A stretch of DNA of 64,000 nt, taken from positions 1-64,000 of the forward strand of contig CAWGKE010000010.1 of the NCBI GenBank assembly GCA_963823075.1, read 5' to 3'. Below the pieces are notes generated by a model. The model was not told the DNA's origin. It did not search any database and saw only the letters and a list, made by a program, of their open reading frames with translations. Within the stretch, counting starts at the first letter, position 1, and each line of letters starts with the position of its first letter. This DNA is from UBA4732 sp963823075 (GTDB lineage: Bacteria; Planctomycetota; Planctomycetia; Gemmatales; Gemmataceae). The position numbers and the translations under genes were made by a program. Below are positions 28,172 to 36,341 of the stretch, piece after piece.

Positions 28172-28180
28172 TGGTACACT
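28172..28180 (+). promoter_or_regulatory. extended -10 promoter of the TPR/DUF3299 gene
   Basis: TGGTACACT, a TGn extended -10 box, lies about 40 bases before ATG 28219. No good -35 is seen, which is tolerated by extended -10 promoters. Confidence 0.45.
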
Positions 28181-28218
28181 GACATCCAAGCATCGCTCCG
28201 CATCTGGAAGGGCTTGCC

Positions 28219-29541
28219 ATGCGTCCGCACCTGACCGCCGTGGTCGCCGCCGGCCTTCTTCTCGCCGTCCCGGCCGTCGTCCACGCCGGCCTCTACTACT
28301 CCGGCGAAGAGATCGCCGAGCTGCCGTCGCAGTGGCGCGGCTACCTGATCGACCAGCGCCAGCTCCGCACCATCGCCGTCAAGCCGACCGACGCCAACCC
28401 CGCCGGGCCGGCCCGCAAGCGCTACGAGGACGCGGCCGCCAAGCTCGCTCAGGGGCTGAAAGACGGCAAGCTCAGCCCCGACGAGATCGCCGACCTCGGG
28501 GCGCTGTACGTTCGGCTCGGCGACACGGCCAAGGCGCTGGAAGTCTTGCAGCCGGCCCAGCGCGCCCACCCGCGGAACTTCCGTCTCGCGGCCAACCTCG
28601 GCACGGCCTGGCAAGTCAGCGGCGACCTCGACCAGGCCGCCGCCTGTCTGGAGCAGTCCGCCGACCTGGCGCCGGGGAAGTATCAGCGGGCGGAGAAGCT
28701 GCACCTGAGACTGGTGCGCCTGCGCCGTAGCCAGGCCCGCGACGCCCAGGACCTCGACGACCTGTTCGGCGTCGGCTACGTCGGCCCCGACGGCAAGTAC
28801 GCGGTGGGTCGGCTCGACGAGGCGCAGCGGAAGGCGCTGCCTGACGACGCTCCGGCGCTGGTGCAGCAGCTGGGATTGTGGCTGCCGGCCGACGGCCGCT
28901 TGCTCTGGCAGATGGGCGAGCTGGCCGCGGTCAACGGCGACGTGACCACGGCGGCCGCCATCCTGGACGGCTGCGTCACCGAGTTCGGCCTGCGCAACCC
29001 GCAGCTGCGTTTGCACCGCCAGATGCTGCGCGACGCGGCCGACGCCCTCGCCGGCAGCGACCCCGGCGCGAAGCCGGCCCATGACGCCAACTCGTTCCCG
29101 CTCAAGCCGAAATCGTCGCGGCCGCTCGTCCACAAAACCGACCTGGCCGAGCTGCCGCCGATCGACCCCAAGGGCGTCAACATGCTGCCGTGGACCGTCG
29201 TCACCGAGACGGTCGTGGACCGCAAGTTCCATCCGAGCTTCCCGACCTATTTGAAGGAGCTGGACGGCAAACAGATTCAATTGACCGGCTACATGCAGCC
29301 GCTGAGCGACGACCAGCAGGAGAGCGGCGCGTTTTTGCTGATCGAGTACCCGGTCGGCTGCTGGTACTGCGAGATGCCTGAAGTGACCGGCATCGTGTTG
29401 GTGGAGCTGGCGCCGGGCAAGACGCGGGAGGTCACGCGCGGCAAGCTGCGCATCACCGGCAAGCTGATCCTCAACGCCAGCGATCCCGAGGATTTCCTCT
29501 ACACCATCAAGGACGCCACGGCGGTCCAGACGGACGAGTGA
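28219..29541 (+). CDS. secreted TPR protein with C-terminal DUF3299 domain
   Basis: A 440-residue protein from ATG 28219 with GGAAGGG upstream. It has a signal peptide (MRPHLTAVVAAGLLLAVPAV), then TPR-like helices (about 75-310; DTAKALEVLQPAQRAHPRNF and LDQAAACLEQSADLAPGKYQ). The C-terminal 120 residues match the DUF3299 pattern (IQLTGYMQPL; FLLIEYPVGCWYCEMPE; a final beta-strand VTRGKLRITGKLILN). The CWYC pair could bind metal or form a disulfide. DUF3299 proteins are periplasmic; the role is not established. It is followed by the sigma-kinase pair. Confidence 0.8.
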   Translation: MRPHLTAVVAAGLLLAVPAVVHAGLYYSGEEIAELPSQWRGYLIDQRQLRTIAVKPTDANPAGPARKRYEDAAAKLAQGLKDGKLSPDEIADLGALYVRLGDTAKALEVLQPAQRAHPRNFRLAANLGTAWQVSGDLDQAAACLEQSADLAPGKYQRAEKLHLRLVRLRRSQARDAQDLDDLFGVGYVGPDGKYAVGRLDEAQRKALPDDAPALVQQLGLWLPADGRLLWQMGELAAVNGDVTTAAAILDGCVTEFGLRNPQLRLHRQMLRDAADALAGSDPGAKPAHDANSFPLKPKSSRPLVHKTDLAELPPIDPKGVNMLPWTVVTETVVDRKFHPSFPTYLKELDGKQIQLTGYMQPLSDDQQESGAFLLIEYPVGCWYCEMPEVTGIVLVELAPGKTREVTRGKLRITGKLILNASDPEDFLYTIKDATAVQTDE

Positions 29542-29666
29542 GACCATCCGCCCCGGAGAATGTCGCCCGAGAGCAAGTCGCCCGAAGCGCGGGAGCTGAA
29601 GAAGGAGCTGCGCGAGCATGTGGCGAAGGAGATCGGCGCCCTGGGCCGGCCGGCCTCGTCTTCTCC

Positions 29667-29696
29667 TTGAATCGCTGTTCGCGGCCCCGGTATAAA
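29667..29696 (+). promoter_or_regulatory. promoter of the ECF sigma-kinase pair
   Basis: TTGAAT (29667-29672), an 18-base spacer and TATAAA (29691-29696) stand 36 bases before the sigma factor start, a good housekeeping-type promoter. Confidence 0.65.
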
Positions 29697-29732
29697 GGAC
29701 TCGTTCGCTTACCGACGCCGCGGAGAACGGCC

Positions 29733-30311
29733 ATGCCGCTCGACGATTCCTTTCAGGTATTGCTGGGCCGCGTCCGGACCGGGGACGAGGACGCCGCCGC
29801 GCAGGTCGTGCGCCGCTACGAGCCGGCCCTGCGCCGACTGATCCGCATGAGGCTGACCGACCCGCATCTGACCCGGCTCCTCGACTCCGTGGACGTCTGC
29901 CAGTCGGTCCTGGCGAATTTCTTCGTCCGCATGGCGGCCGGCCAGTTCGACCTGGACACTCCCGAACAATTGCTGAAATTACTATCCGTTATGGCGCGAA
30001 ACCGGCTGCTCGACCACGTCGCGCGGGAGACGGCGGGGCGGCGCGACCAGCGGCGGACGGAAGGTGAGGACGCCCTGGCGGGGGTGGCGGCGCCGCAGCC
30101 GTCGCCGAGTCAGGTCGTGGCGGCGCGCGACCTGCTGGAGCGGGTCCGGGCGTCGATGTCCGACGAGGAGCGCTTCCTGGCCGACCAGCGGGCGCTCGGC
30201 CGCGAGTGGGCCGAGATCGCCCTGGACACGGGCGACAGCGCCGAGGCGCTGCGGAAGCGGCTGGCGCGGGCCGTGGACCGGGCGGCGCGGCGCTGGGCCT
30301 GGACGAGGTGA
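29733..30311 (+). CDS. ECF RNA polymerase sigma factor (planctomycete type)
   Basis: A 192-residue protein; ATG 29733 follows GGAGAACGG. Region 2 covers about 20-90 (RRYEPALRRLIRMRLTDPHL; SVDVCQSVLANFFVRMAAGQ; LLKLLSVMARNRLLDHVARE). Region 4 covers about 130-185 (MSDEERFLADQRALGREWAE; GDSAEALRKRLARAVDRAAR). The SVDVCQSVL text is typical of planctomycete ECF factors genetically linked to kinases. It lies 3 bases before the kinase gene, so the two are co-translated and the kinase probably controls its activity. Confidence 0.9.
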   Translation: MPLDDSFQVLLGRVRTGDEDAAAQVVRRYEPALRRLIRMRLTDPHLTRLLDSVDVCQSVLANFFVRMAAGQFDLDTPEQLLKLLSVMARNRLLDHVARETAGRRDQRRTEGEDALAGVAAPQPSPSQVVAARDLLERVRASMSDEERFLADQRALGREWAEIALDTGDSAEALRKRLARAVDRAARRWAWTR

Positions 30312-30314
30312 GCG

Positions 30315-33300
30315 ATGTCTGAGCCGACGCCCGAATTCCCGGAGCCGGATCCCAGCTTGTCCGACGTTCTGGCGGGGGCCGCGGCCGAGGACGCGCTGCA
30401 ACGGCTGGCGCTGCTGCGGGCCGATCAGCACCGGCGCTGGCGCTGCGGCGACCGGCTGCCCGTGGAGGCGTACCTGGAGCGCGTGCCCGCCCTGCGCGAC
30501 GACCCCGAGGCGCTGGTGGACCTGATCTACAGCGAGGTGCTGCTGCGCGAGGAAGCGGGCGAGCGGCCGGGGCCGGACGAGTACGTGCGCCGCTTCCCCG
30601 CGCACGAGGCGGCGCTGCGCCTTCAGTTCGATCTGCATCAGGCGGTCGGGTCCGACGGATCCTGCGCCGCGGGCGCCGACCTGACGGGGACTCGGGAACT
30701 AACGCCGGGAACCCAGGTCGCCGCGGAGGCGGCGCGCGAGGCGGCGCGGATGCGCTCCGGCGAGATCGGGGCGGCCGTCCGCGTCCCTGGATACGAAATC
30801 CTGGAGGTCCTGGGCCGCGGCGGGATGGGCGTCGTCTACAAGGCGCGGCACAAGGCGCTCGACCGCCTCGTCGCCCTCAAGATGGTGCTGTCCGGCGGCC
30901 ACGCCGGCGATGCGGAGCTGGCGCGGTTCCGGGCCGAGGCGGCGGCGCTGGCCCGGCTCCAGCATCCGCATATCGTTCAGATCTTTGAAGTCGGCGAACA
31001 GGAGGGCCGGCCGTATTTCGCCCTGGAGTTCGTGGAAGGCGGCAGCCTGGCGGCGAAGGTGAACGGCACGCCGTGGGAGCCGCGCCGGGCCGCCGCGCTG
31101 GCGGAGACGTTGGCGCGGGCCGTCCACGCCGCCCACGAACGGCAGGTCGTCCACCGCGACCTCAAGCCGGCCAACGTGCTGCTGACCGCCGACGGCACGC
31201 CGAAAATCACCGACTTCGGCCTGGCGAAAAAGCTGGACGCGGACGACGGCCTGTCGCGGAGCGGGCAGGTCGTCGGAACGCCGAGCTACATGCCGCCGGA
31301 GCAGGCGGCCGGCAAGACGCGCGAGGTCGGCCCGGCGTCGGACGTGTACGCGCTGGGAGCGATCCTCTACGAGCTGCTCACGGGCCGGCCGCCGTTCAAG
31401 GGGCCGACCAGTCTGGACACGCTGCATCAGGTGCTGACCGACGAGCCGGCCCCGCCGCGGCGTCTCAACTCGCGGGCGCCGCGCGATCTGGAGACGGTCT
31501 GTCTGAAATGTCTGGAAAAGCAGCCGGCGCGGCGTTACGCTTCGGCGCTGGACCTGGCGGAGGACCTGAGACGCTTCCAGGCCGGCCGGCCGGTGCGCGC
31601 CCGGCCGGTGGGGGCGCTGGAACGCGGCTGGAAATGGGCGCAGGCCCACGCGGCGCTGGTCGTCGTCGCGTCGTCGGCGTCGGCGGCGGTGCTGGTCTGC
31701 GCGATCGTCGCCTTCGTGCTGACCGCCGCGTCCCGCGACGACGCCATCCGGTCGCGGAACGCCGCGGTCGCCCTGGCTGCGGAGAAGCAGAAGCTGGCGG
31801 ACACGAACGCCGCTCTGGCGGAGCGGGAACACAAGGCCCGGAAGGACGTGCAGGTCGCGCTGCGGCAAGCCGAGGACGAGACCGACAAGGCCGGCGAGGT
31901 GACGAGCTTCCTGGTGGGAACGTTCGAGGCCTCCGACCCGCTGGGGATCGACTGCCCGGAGCTGTACATCCCCAAGAGGTGGGGGGAAATGCTGACGGCC
32001 CAGGAGCTGCTGGAGCGCGGCGAGAAGAAGTGCCGCACCGACCTCGCCGACCGGCCGGCCGTCCAGGCCAAGGTGCTGGACACGATCGGCGCGGTCTACC
32101 TTGCCCAGGCGAAGTTCCAGGACGCGCAGCGCGTCCTGGAGGAGGCCCGCGCCGTCTGGGAGCGGACGCCGGACGCCAATCCCCTCGACGTCGCCGCCAG
32201 CAAGCACAACCTCGGCCGGCTCGCCCACTACCTCGGAGAATACGACAAGGCGGAGGGGCTTTACCGGGAGGCCCTGGCGATCCGCCGCGCGCGCCTGTCG
32301 CCGCACGACCCGCTCGTCACCGACACGCTGCTCAACCTGGCGTGGCTGCTGGCGGAGGCGGACGAGCCGGCGGAGGCGGAGAAGACCTTCCGCGAGGTGA
32401 TCGATCTGCGGCGGCAGGAGCCGGGCGGCGACGGCCGGCGCGACGTGGCCATCGCCAAGTTCGGGCTGGTCGCGTTCTTCGTGGACCAGGGCGACCCGCG
32501 CTACTGGCCGGAGGCGGCCATCCTGGCCAACCAGGCGATCAACACCTTCGTGGAGCGGGAGGGGAACCAGAACGTCGGCAAGGCGGTGGGCCTGTTCCAG
32601 ACCGCGCTGATCGTGCGGGCGCTCAGCCCGGCGATCGCGGAGGCGAAGCTGCGCGAGTGCCTGGACTTGACGCGCCAGGCCATCGGCGACCGCAACGTGT
32701 ACTGCGCCCTCGTCCTTCACGAGCTGGCCGTGACGCTGGAGGACGAGGGCAAGGACGACGAGGCGGAACAGGACTTCCAGGAGTGCCTGGACGTCCTCCG
32801 CAGCCTGGTCGGCCTGGAGCATCCCAAGGCGATCATCGTAATCAGTAATTATGCCGCCCTCCTCGCCCGGCGCGGCAAGCGGCCGCAGGCCGAGAAGCTC
32901 TACCAGGAATTGCTCGAAGCCCAGCAGGCGCGCTTCGGCGAAAACCATTTCTTCGTCGCCAACGTGCTGACGGCCTACGCGGACTTCATGGCCCGGCACG
33001 ATGACGATCGGTGCGAACAGATGTTGCGTCGGGCGGTGCGAATCTACCGCGATTCGGGCGGGCCGAGGCGCCGCTACTTCACGATGGCCCTGTCCCACCT
33101 GGGCGACCTCTACCTGCGCACCCACCGGAACGAGGAGGCCGAGAAAGTCTATCGGGAGGCGCTCGATCCGACGCGGCAGCGCTACGGCGACGCCAGCGAG
33201 CAGGCGGCCTACGTTTCCGACGGTCTGGCGGCCGCTATCCTGCGCCAGGGTCATGCCACGGATGAGGTGGAGAAACTGCTCACGACCGCGTCGGAAATCT

Positions 33301-33695
33301 ACGAGCAGGCGCCGGGGAAAAAGTCGTTCGATTTCGCGCAAACGCTGGACGACCTCGGCCAGTACTGCCGCGCCGCGGGCCGCCCCGCCGATGCGGCCGC
33401 GGCGACGCTCAAGCGGCGACGCTACTGGCCCGACGACCCCAAGCAGCTGTTCGCCTCGGGCTGCGACCTCGCCCGCTGCGTGCCGCTCGTCGGGCAAGGG
33501 CAAGACCGACTCACCGCCGACCAGGAGGCCGAGCGGACGCGCTACGCGGACGAGGCGGTGGCGACCTTGGCTCAGGCGGTGCAACGCGGTTTCAAGGATG
33601 GTAAAAGTCTGCAGAAGGCGGACGCGCTCGCGCCGTTGCGGGGCCGTGCGGATTATCAGGATCTGGTAAAGCGGTTAGAGGGGGTGAATCCGTAA
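30315..33695 (+). CDS. serine/threonine protein kinase with TPR sensor region
   Basis: A 1126-residue protein. An N-terminal 150-residue segment common in planctomycete kinases is followed by the kinase domain at about 158-430. Its motifs are the glycine loop LGRGGMGVVYKA, VALKMV lysine, HRDLKPANVLL (about 280), DFGLAKK and GTPSYMPPEQA. One membrane helix is at about 446-470 (LVVVASSASAAVLVCAIVAF), then a coiled coil and about 600 residues of TPR/Kinesin-light-chain-like repeats (LGEYDKAEGLYREALAIRRA). The repeats would be outside the cytoplasm and sense a partner, while the kinase acts inside. It follows its partner sigma factor by 3 bases. The stop codon is within the hairpin at 33690-33729. 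Confidence 0.93.
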   Translation: MSEPTPEFPEPDPSLSDVLAGAAAEDALQRLALLRADQHRRWRCGDRLPVEAYLERVPALRDDPEALVDLIYSEVLLREEAGERPGPDEYVRRFPAHEAALRLQFDLHQAVGSDGSCAAGADLTGTRELTPGTQVAAEAAREAARMRSGEIGAAVRVPGYEILEVLGRGGMGVVYKARHKALDRLVALKMVLSGGHAGDAELARFRAEAAALARLQHPHIVQIFEVGEQEGRPYFALEFVEGGSLAAKVNGTPWEPRRAAALAETLARAVHAAHERQVVHRDLKPANVLLTADGTPKITDFGLAKKLDADDGLSRSGQVVGTPSYMPPEQAAGKTREVGPASDVYALGAILYELLTGRPPFKGPTSLDTLHQVLTDEPAPPRRLNSRAPRDLETVCLKCLEKQPARRYASALDLAEDLRRFQAGRPVRARPVGALERGWKWAQAHAALVVVASSASAAVLVCAIVAFVLTAASRDDAIRSRNAAVALAAEKQKLADTNAALAEREHKARKDVQVALRQAEDETDKAGEVTSFLVGTFEASDPLGIDCPELYIPKRWGEMLTAQELLERGEKKCRTDLADRPAVQAKVLDTIGAVYLAQAKFQDAQRVLEEARAVWERTPDANPLDVAASKHNLGRLAHYLGEYDKAEGLYREALAIRRARLSPHDPLVTDTLLNLAWLLAEADEPAEAEKTFREVIDLRRQEPGGDGRRDVAIAKFGLVAFFVDQGDPRYWPEAAILANQAINTFVEREGNQNVGKAVGLFQTALIVRALSPAIAEAKLRECLDLTRQAIGDRNVYCALVLHELAVTLEDEGKDDEAEQDFQECLDVLRSLVGLEHPKAIIVISNYAALLARRGKRPQAEKLYQELLEAQQARFGENHFFVANVLTAYADFMARHDDDRCEQMLRRAVRIYRDSGGPRRRYFTMALSHLGDLYLRTHRNEEAEKVYREALDPTRQRYGDASEQAAYVSDGLAAAILRQGHATDEVEKLLTTASEIYEQAPGKKSFDFAQTLDDLGQYCRAAGRPADAAAATLKRRRYWPDDPKQLFASGCDLARCVPLVGQGQDRLTADQEAERTRYADEAVATLAQAVQRGFKDGKSLQKADALAPLRGRADYQDLVKRLEGVNP

Positions 33696-33729
33696 CCAGC
33701 CCCAGGCTCGCGCTCGGGGCTGGTTACGG
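33690..33729. terminator. 14-bp hairpin between convergent genes
   Basis: CCGTAACCAGCCCC (33690-33703) pairs perfectly with GGGGCTGGTTACGG (33716-33729). It contains the kinase stop codon and fills the 42-base gap to the convergent DUF3467 gene. Its wording is shared with the repeat at 39494-39545. Confidence 0.7.
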
Positions 33730-33737
33730 CCGCGGCT

Positions 33738-34073
33738 TCATCCCTGGCGGACGCCGGTGCTGCGGGCGCGCTTGTTCACGTCGAGTTCGAGGACGCCGAA
33801 CGTCGCCTCGTGCTGCTGAATGAAATGGTTCAGGGCCAGCAGCAACCGCTTGGCCGTGAAGTAGTTCAGGATCAGGCGATGGGTGATCTTGATCGGCTCG
33901 GAGGGATTCGGCGCCATCTGCGGGTTGAGGCCGAAATCGAGGACCAGCTCCTCCGGCGTCCGGGCGACGCGACAGAAGTTGGCGTAGGCCTCCGACATGC
34001 GGGTGTAGTCCAGCGCATAGTCCTGCTGGCCGCCGGTCGGCGTCGCCGCGGGCGGGGTGGGGGTGTCAGGCAT
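33738..34073 (-). CDS. DUF3467 domain protein
   Basis: ATG 34073 is chosen (AGGAG site 10 bases upstream). The 111-residue product has a short proline/threonine-rich leader and the DUF3467 body: YANFCRVARTPEELVLDFGL, the KITHRLILNYFTAKRLLLAL block and FIQQHEATFGVLELD. These proteins are small, cytoplasmic and widespread in planctomycetes and proteobacteria; function unknown. It lies downstream of a nested palindrome. Confidence 0.85.
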   Translation of the reverse strand: MPDTPTPPAATPTGGQQDYALDYTRMSEAYANFCRVARTPEELVLDFGLNPQMAPNPSEPIKITHRLILNYFTAKRLLLALNHFIQQHEATFGVLELDVNKRARSTGVRQG

Positions 34074-34224
34074 AATCGAGGCTCCTGTGGAGGTCGGGAT
34101 TCGGGACGACTCCGTTCCCCGGAACGCTTCCGGCGAAACAACGAATCGGTCGGGGCATTCTATCTTGTCGGCCGCGCCGCGTCCCCCACCCCGGCGCGAA
34201 TTCCGCCTCACGCCCCGCCCTCCC

Positions 34225-34401
34225 GCGGGTGCCATGCTTTCGCGGCCTTCGGGAGCGCCTTTCGTCCCCCCGGACGTGCGGGCCGCGAAAGCATGTCGGG
34301 ATCCGCCGGACGTCCCCGAGCGAACCATGCTTTCGCGGCCCACACGCCCCAGAGCCAGCCGTCCGGCCGGCCCCGGACGGCCGCGAAAGCATGGCACCCG
34401 C
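34225..34401. repeat. nested palindrome built from four copies of a 15-bp unit
   Basis: The unit CATGCTTTCGCGGCC occurs four times in alternating orientation. The outer arms 34225-34247 and 34379-34401 are perfect 23-bp complements. The inner arms 34280-34295 and 34326-34341 are perfect 16-bp complements. This fills the gap between the second sigma factor and DUF3467 (34074-34463), which otherwise shows nothing. Confidence 0.85.
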
Positions 34402-34463
34402 AACCACCCCAACGGACAACAACCCCCACCGAAATTCAGCGGCTCCCCCCGCTCACGGCCCCC

Positions 34464-35216
34464 CTATCGCCGTTCTTCCAGCGCTTTCTTGCAGTAGGGA
34501 AGCAGCTGCAGGTCGATCAGCTCCTGTTCCAGCTCGTCCTGCGTCGGCGATTCCAGCGTGCGCTCCACCTCCTCCAGCAGCAGCGCGGCAAACTTCGCCC
34601 GCGCCCGGTGCAGCGCCTGGCGGATAGCGTCGGCGGAGAACGGCTTGCCGAGCTTGGCGGACAGGCGCTCGGCCAGTTGCGGCGCCCGCAGGTCGGGGTG
34701 GTCCGACTGGCAGCGCAGGACCGTGTTGTGCGGCTGGCCGGTTTTCTGCTCCAGAACCTGAAGCGCCTTCCACGCGTTATTGAGCAATTCCTGCCGCCAG
34801 ATGGGCGAGAAGTCGGCGTCGCGTTCGCCCTCGCCGGGGTCGATGACGTCGTGTTCGGCGGGGTCGAAGGTCATCCGCCGCGCCTGTTCGCCGCGCGCCC
34901 GGTTGCGGTAATAGTCGATGACCATGTGGTGCAATGCGGCCTTCAGATAGTGGCGGAACCGGCCGCGCGTGGGGTCGGCGTTCTTGAGGATGCGGTCGGT
35001 TTCCATCAGCTTGACCGCGAAGTTGCTGTACAGCTCGTGAGCGGCGTTGGGGTCGCGGATCTTGGCGAGGAAGTAGTGATAAACGGCTTCGTGGTACCGC
35101 ACCAGAAGCGCGTTGCGGGCCTTCCGGGCCGCGTCGTCTTCGCCGCGGCCCTTGAAAACGCCGCTCCACGTCGTCATCACCCAGGAATGCAGCAAGTCTT
35201 TATCGTTCGGGTTCAT
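34464..35216 (-). CDS. sigma-70/ECF-like RNA polymerase sigma factor
   Basis: A 250-residue protein from ATG 35216. Region 2 is clear (LLVRYHEAVYHYFLAKIRDP; HELYSNFAVKLMETDRILKN; RFRHYLKAALHHMVIDYYRN), and a region 4-like helix pair follows much later (RLSAKLGKPFSADAIRQALH, then RARAKFAALLLEEV). The linker between them is longer than usual, and the factor ends with an acidic extension. No kinase gene is attached, unlike the first sigma factor. Confidence 0.75.
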   Translation of the reverse strand: MNPNDKDLLHSWVMTTWSGVFKGRGEDDAARKARNALLVRYHEAVYHYFLAKIRDPNAAHELYSNFAVKLMETDRILKNADPTRGRFRHYLKAALHHMVIDYYRNRARGEQARRMTFDPAEHDVIDPGEGERDADFSPIWRQELLNNAWKALQVLEQKTGQPHNTVLRCQSDHPDLRAPQLAERLSAKLGKPFSADAIRQALHRARAKFAALLLEEVERTLESPTQDELEQELIDLQLLPYCKKALEERR

Positions 35217-35312
35217 GGTCGAGGCCCTCCACTGTTCCCTACGCTGCGTCGGCGGGACTGTGACGCCGGCCCATGAATTTTCGTGCGCCCCGGCGAGCGA
35301 ATCAAGAAGATC

Positions 35313-36230
35313 TCACGTCAGCCGGCGGAAGACACGAAGGGCGCGCGGCAGCAGCTCGACCTCCAGATCGTGCAGCCCGTCGTCCGGCAGGCAGAAGAAT
35401 TCGCCGTCGGTATGCACGATCAGCGGCGCCTCGGAGTGGAGGGTCGCCCGGCGGCAGCGGCCCATGCGGACGAGGGGGTGGTCGGTTCGCAGCCGTTGCG
35501 CCGCCATTTGCGCCATGAACATGACCAAATCCCAGCGCCTCAGCGCCCCGCCGTGAACGTAGTCGAAAAGGCCGTCGTCCAGAACGGCCTGCGGCGCGAC
35601 CACGAAATTCCCCTCGCGCCGGCCGAGGGCGAGGCTCAAGCCCAGTGTCGGCGTGGTCCGCGGTTCGCCGTCGTCCAGGCGCAGGGTGGCCGCCGGCGTG
35701 GCGTAGTGAAAAAGGATGACGCGCAGCACGGCCAGGCCGTACAGGGCCAGTCCGCGCAGCCGGCGGATGCGCCGCGCCTCGCGCGTCACCAGACCGTTGA
35801 AGCCGGCGCCGAAGCCGTTGACGAAGTAGCGGCTGCGGCCGCCCGACCGCACGATTCCCACGTCCACCAGCCCCGGCCCCACCGCCGGGTCCGGCCGCCG
35901 CTGCCAGTCGTCGGCCAGGCCGAGGCTGTGAACGTAGTCGTTGGCCGAGCCGGCCGGGATCGGGGCGAAAATCACCTGCGACATGCCGGAGCGCAGAATG
36001 CCGTTGGCGACTTCGTGAGCGGTGCCGTCGCCGCCGGCCGCCGCGACGATGGGGAAGCCCTCGACGGCGGCGCGCATCGCCAGCGACTCGGCCTCGCCGG
36101 GGCCGCCCGTCGGCCGGAACTCCGCCCGGCCGCCGAGGTCGCGGCGCAGCCGGTCCATGCGGCCGCGCGTCCGGCCGCGCCCCGCGGCTGGATTGTAGAT
36201 CACGCATACATCGGCCGTGGACCCTCGCAT
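35313..36230 (-). CDS. diacylglycerol kinase family lipid kinase
   Basis: ATG 36230 is chosen because GGAGGGG lies 7 bases upstream; ATG 36260 is possible. The longer open frame crosses truB antisense and is not real. The 305-residue product has the nucleotide-binding opening VCVIYNPAAGRGRTRGRMDR, the family hallmark AAAGGDGTAHEVANGI (about 62-78), PAGSANDY and a conserved C-terminal beta-domain (LIVHTDGEFFCLPDDGLHDL). Such enzymes phosphorylate diacylglycerol or sphingoid lipids at the inner membrane. It is divergent from truB. Confidence 0.88.
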   Translation of the reverse strand: MRGSTADVCVIYNPAAGRGRTRGRMDRLRRDLGGRAEFRPTGGPGEAESLAMRAAVEGFPIVAAAGGDGTAHEVANGILRSGMSQVIFAPIPAGSANDYVHSLGLADDWQRRPDPAVGPGLVDVGIVRSGGRSRYFVNGFGAGFNGLVTREARRIRRLRGLALYGLAVLRVILFHYATPAATLRLDDGEPRTTPTLGLSLALGRREGNFVVAPQAVLDDGLFDYVHGGALRRWDLVMFMAQMAAQRLRTDHPLVRMGRCRRATLHSEAPLIVHTDGEFFCLPDDGLHDLEVELLPRALRVFRRLT

Positions 36231-36275
36231 GGCCGCCCCTCCGCGCGAACCTGCCGTCATCACCGCCCTCTCCGG

Positions 36276-36304
36276 TTGGTACGGTCGGCCGGGTGCGTTA
36301 TACT
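36276..36304 (+). promoter_or_regulatory. promoter of truB
   Basis: TTGGTA (36276-36281) and TATACT (36299-36304) with a 17-base spacer stand 37 bases before the truB ATG. Confidence 0.7.
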
Positions 36305-36341
36305 CCACTTCGATCCATCCCGACAGGAAATCCGTGCCGCA

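Noticed and set aside
30699..33584. A 961-residue minus-strand open frame opposite the TPR kinase
   Set aside because: It has no family features, a leucine/arginine/glutamine bias typical of antisense GC-rich genes, and lies entirely inside a clearly real gene.
34229..34627. Overlapping open frames across the nested palindrome
   Set aside because: The frames owe their length to the GC-rich palindromic DNA and encode no recognisable protein.
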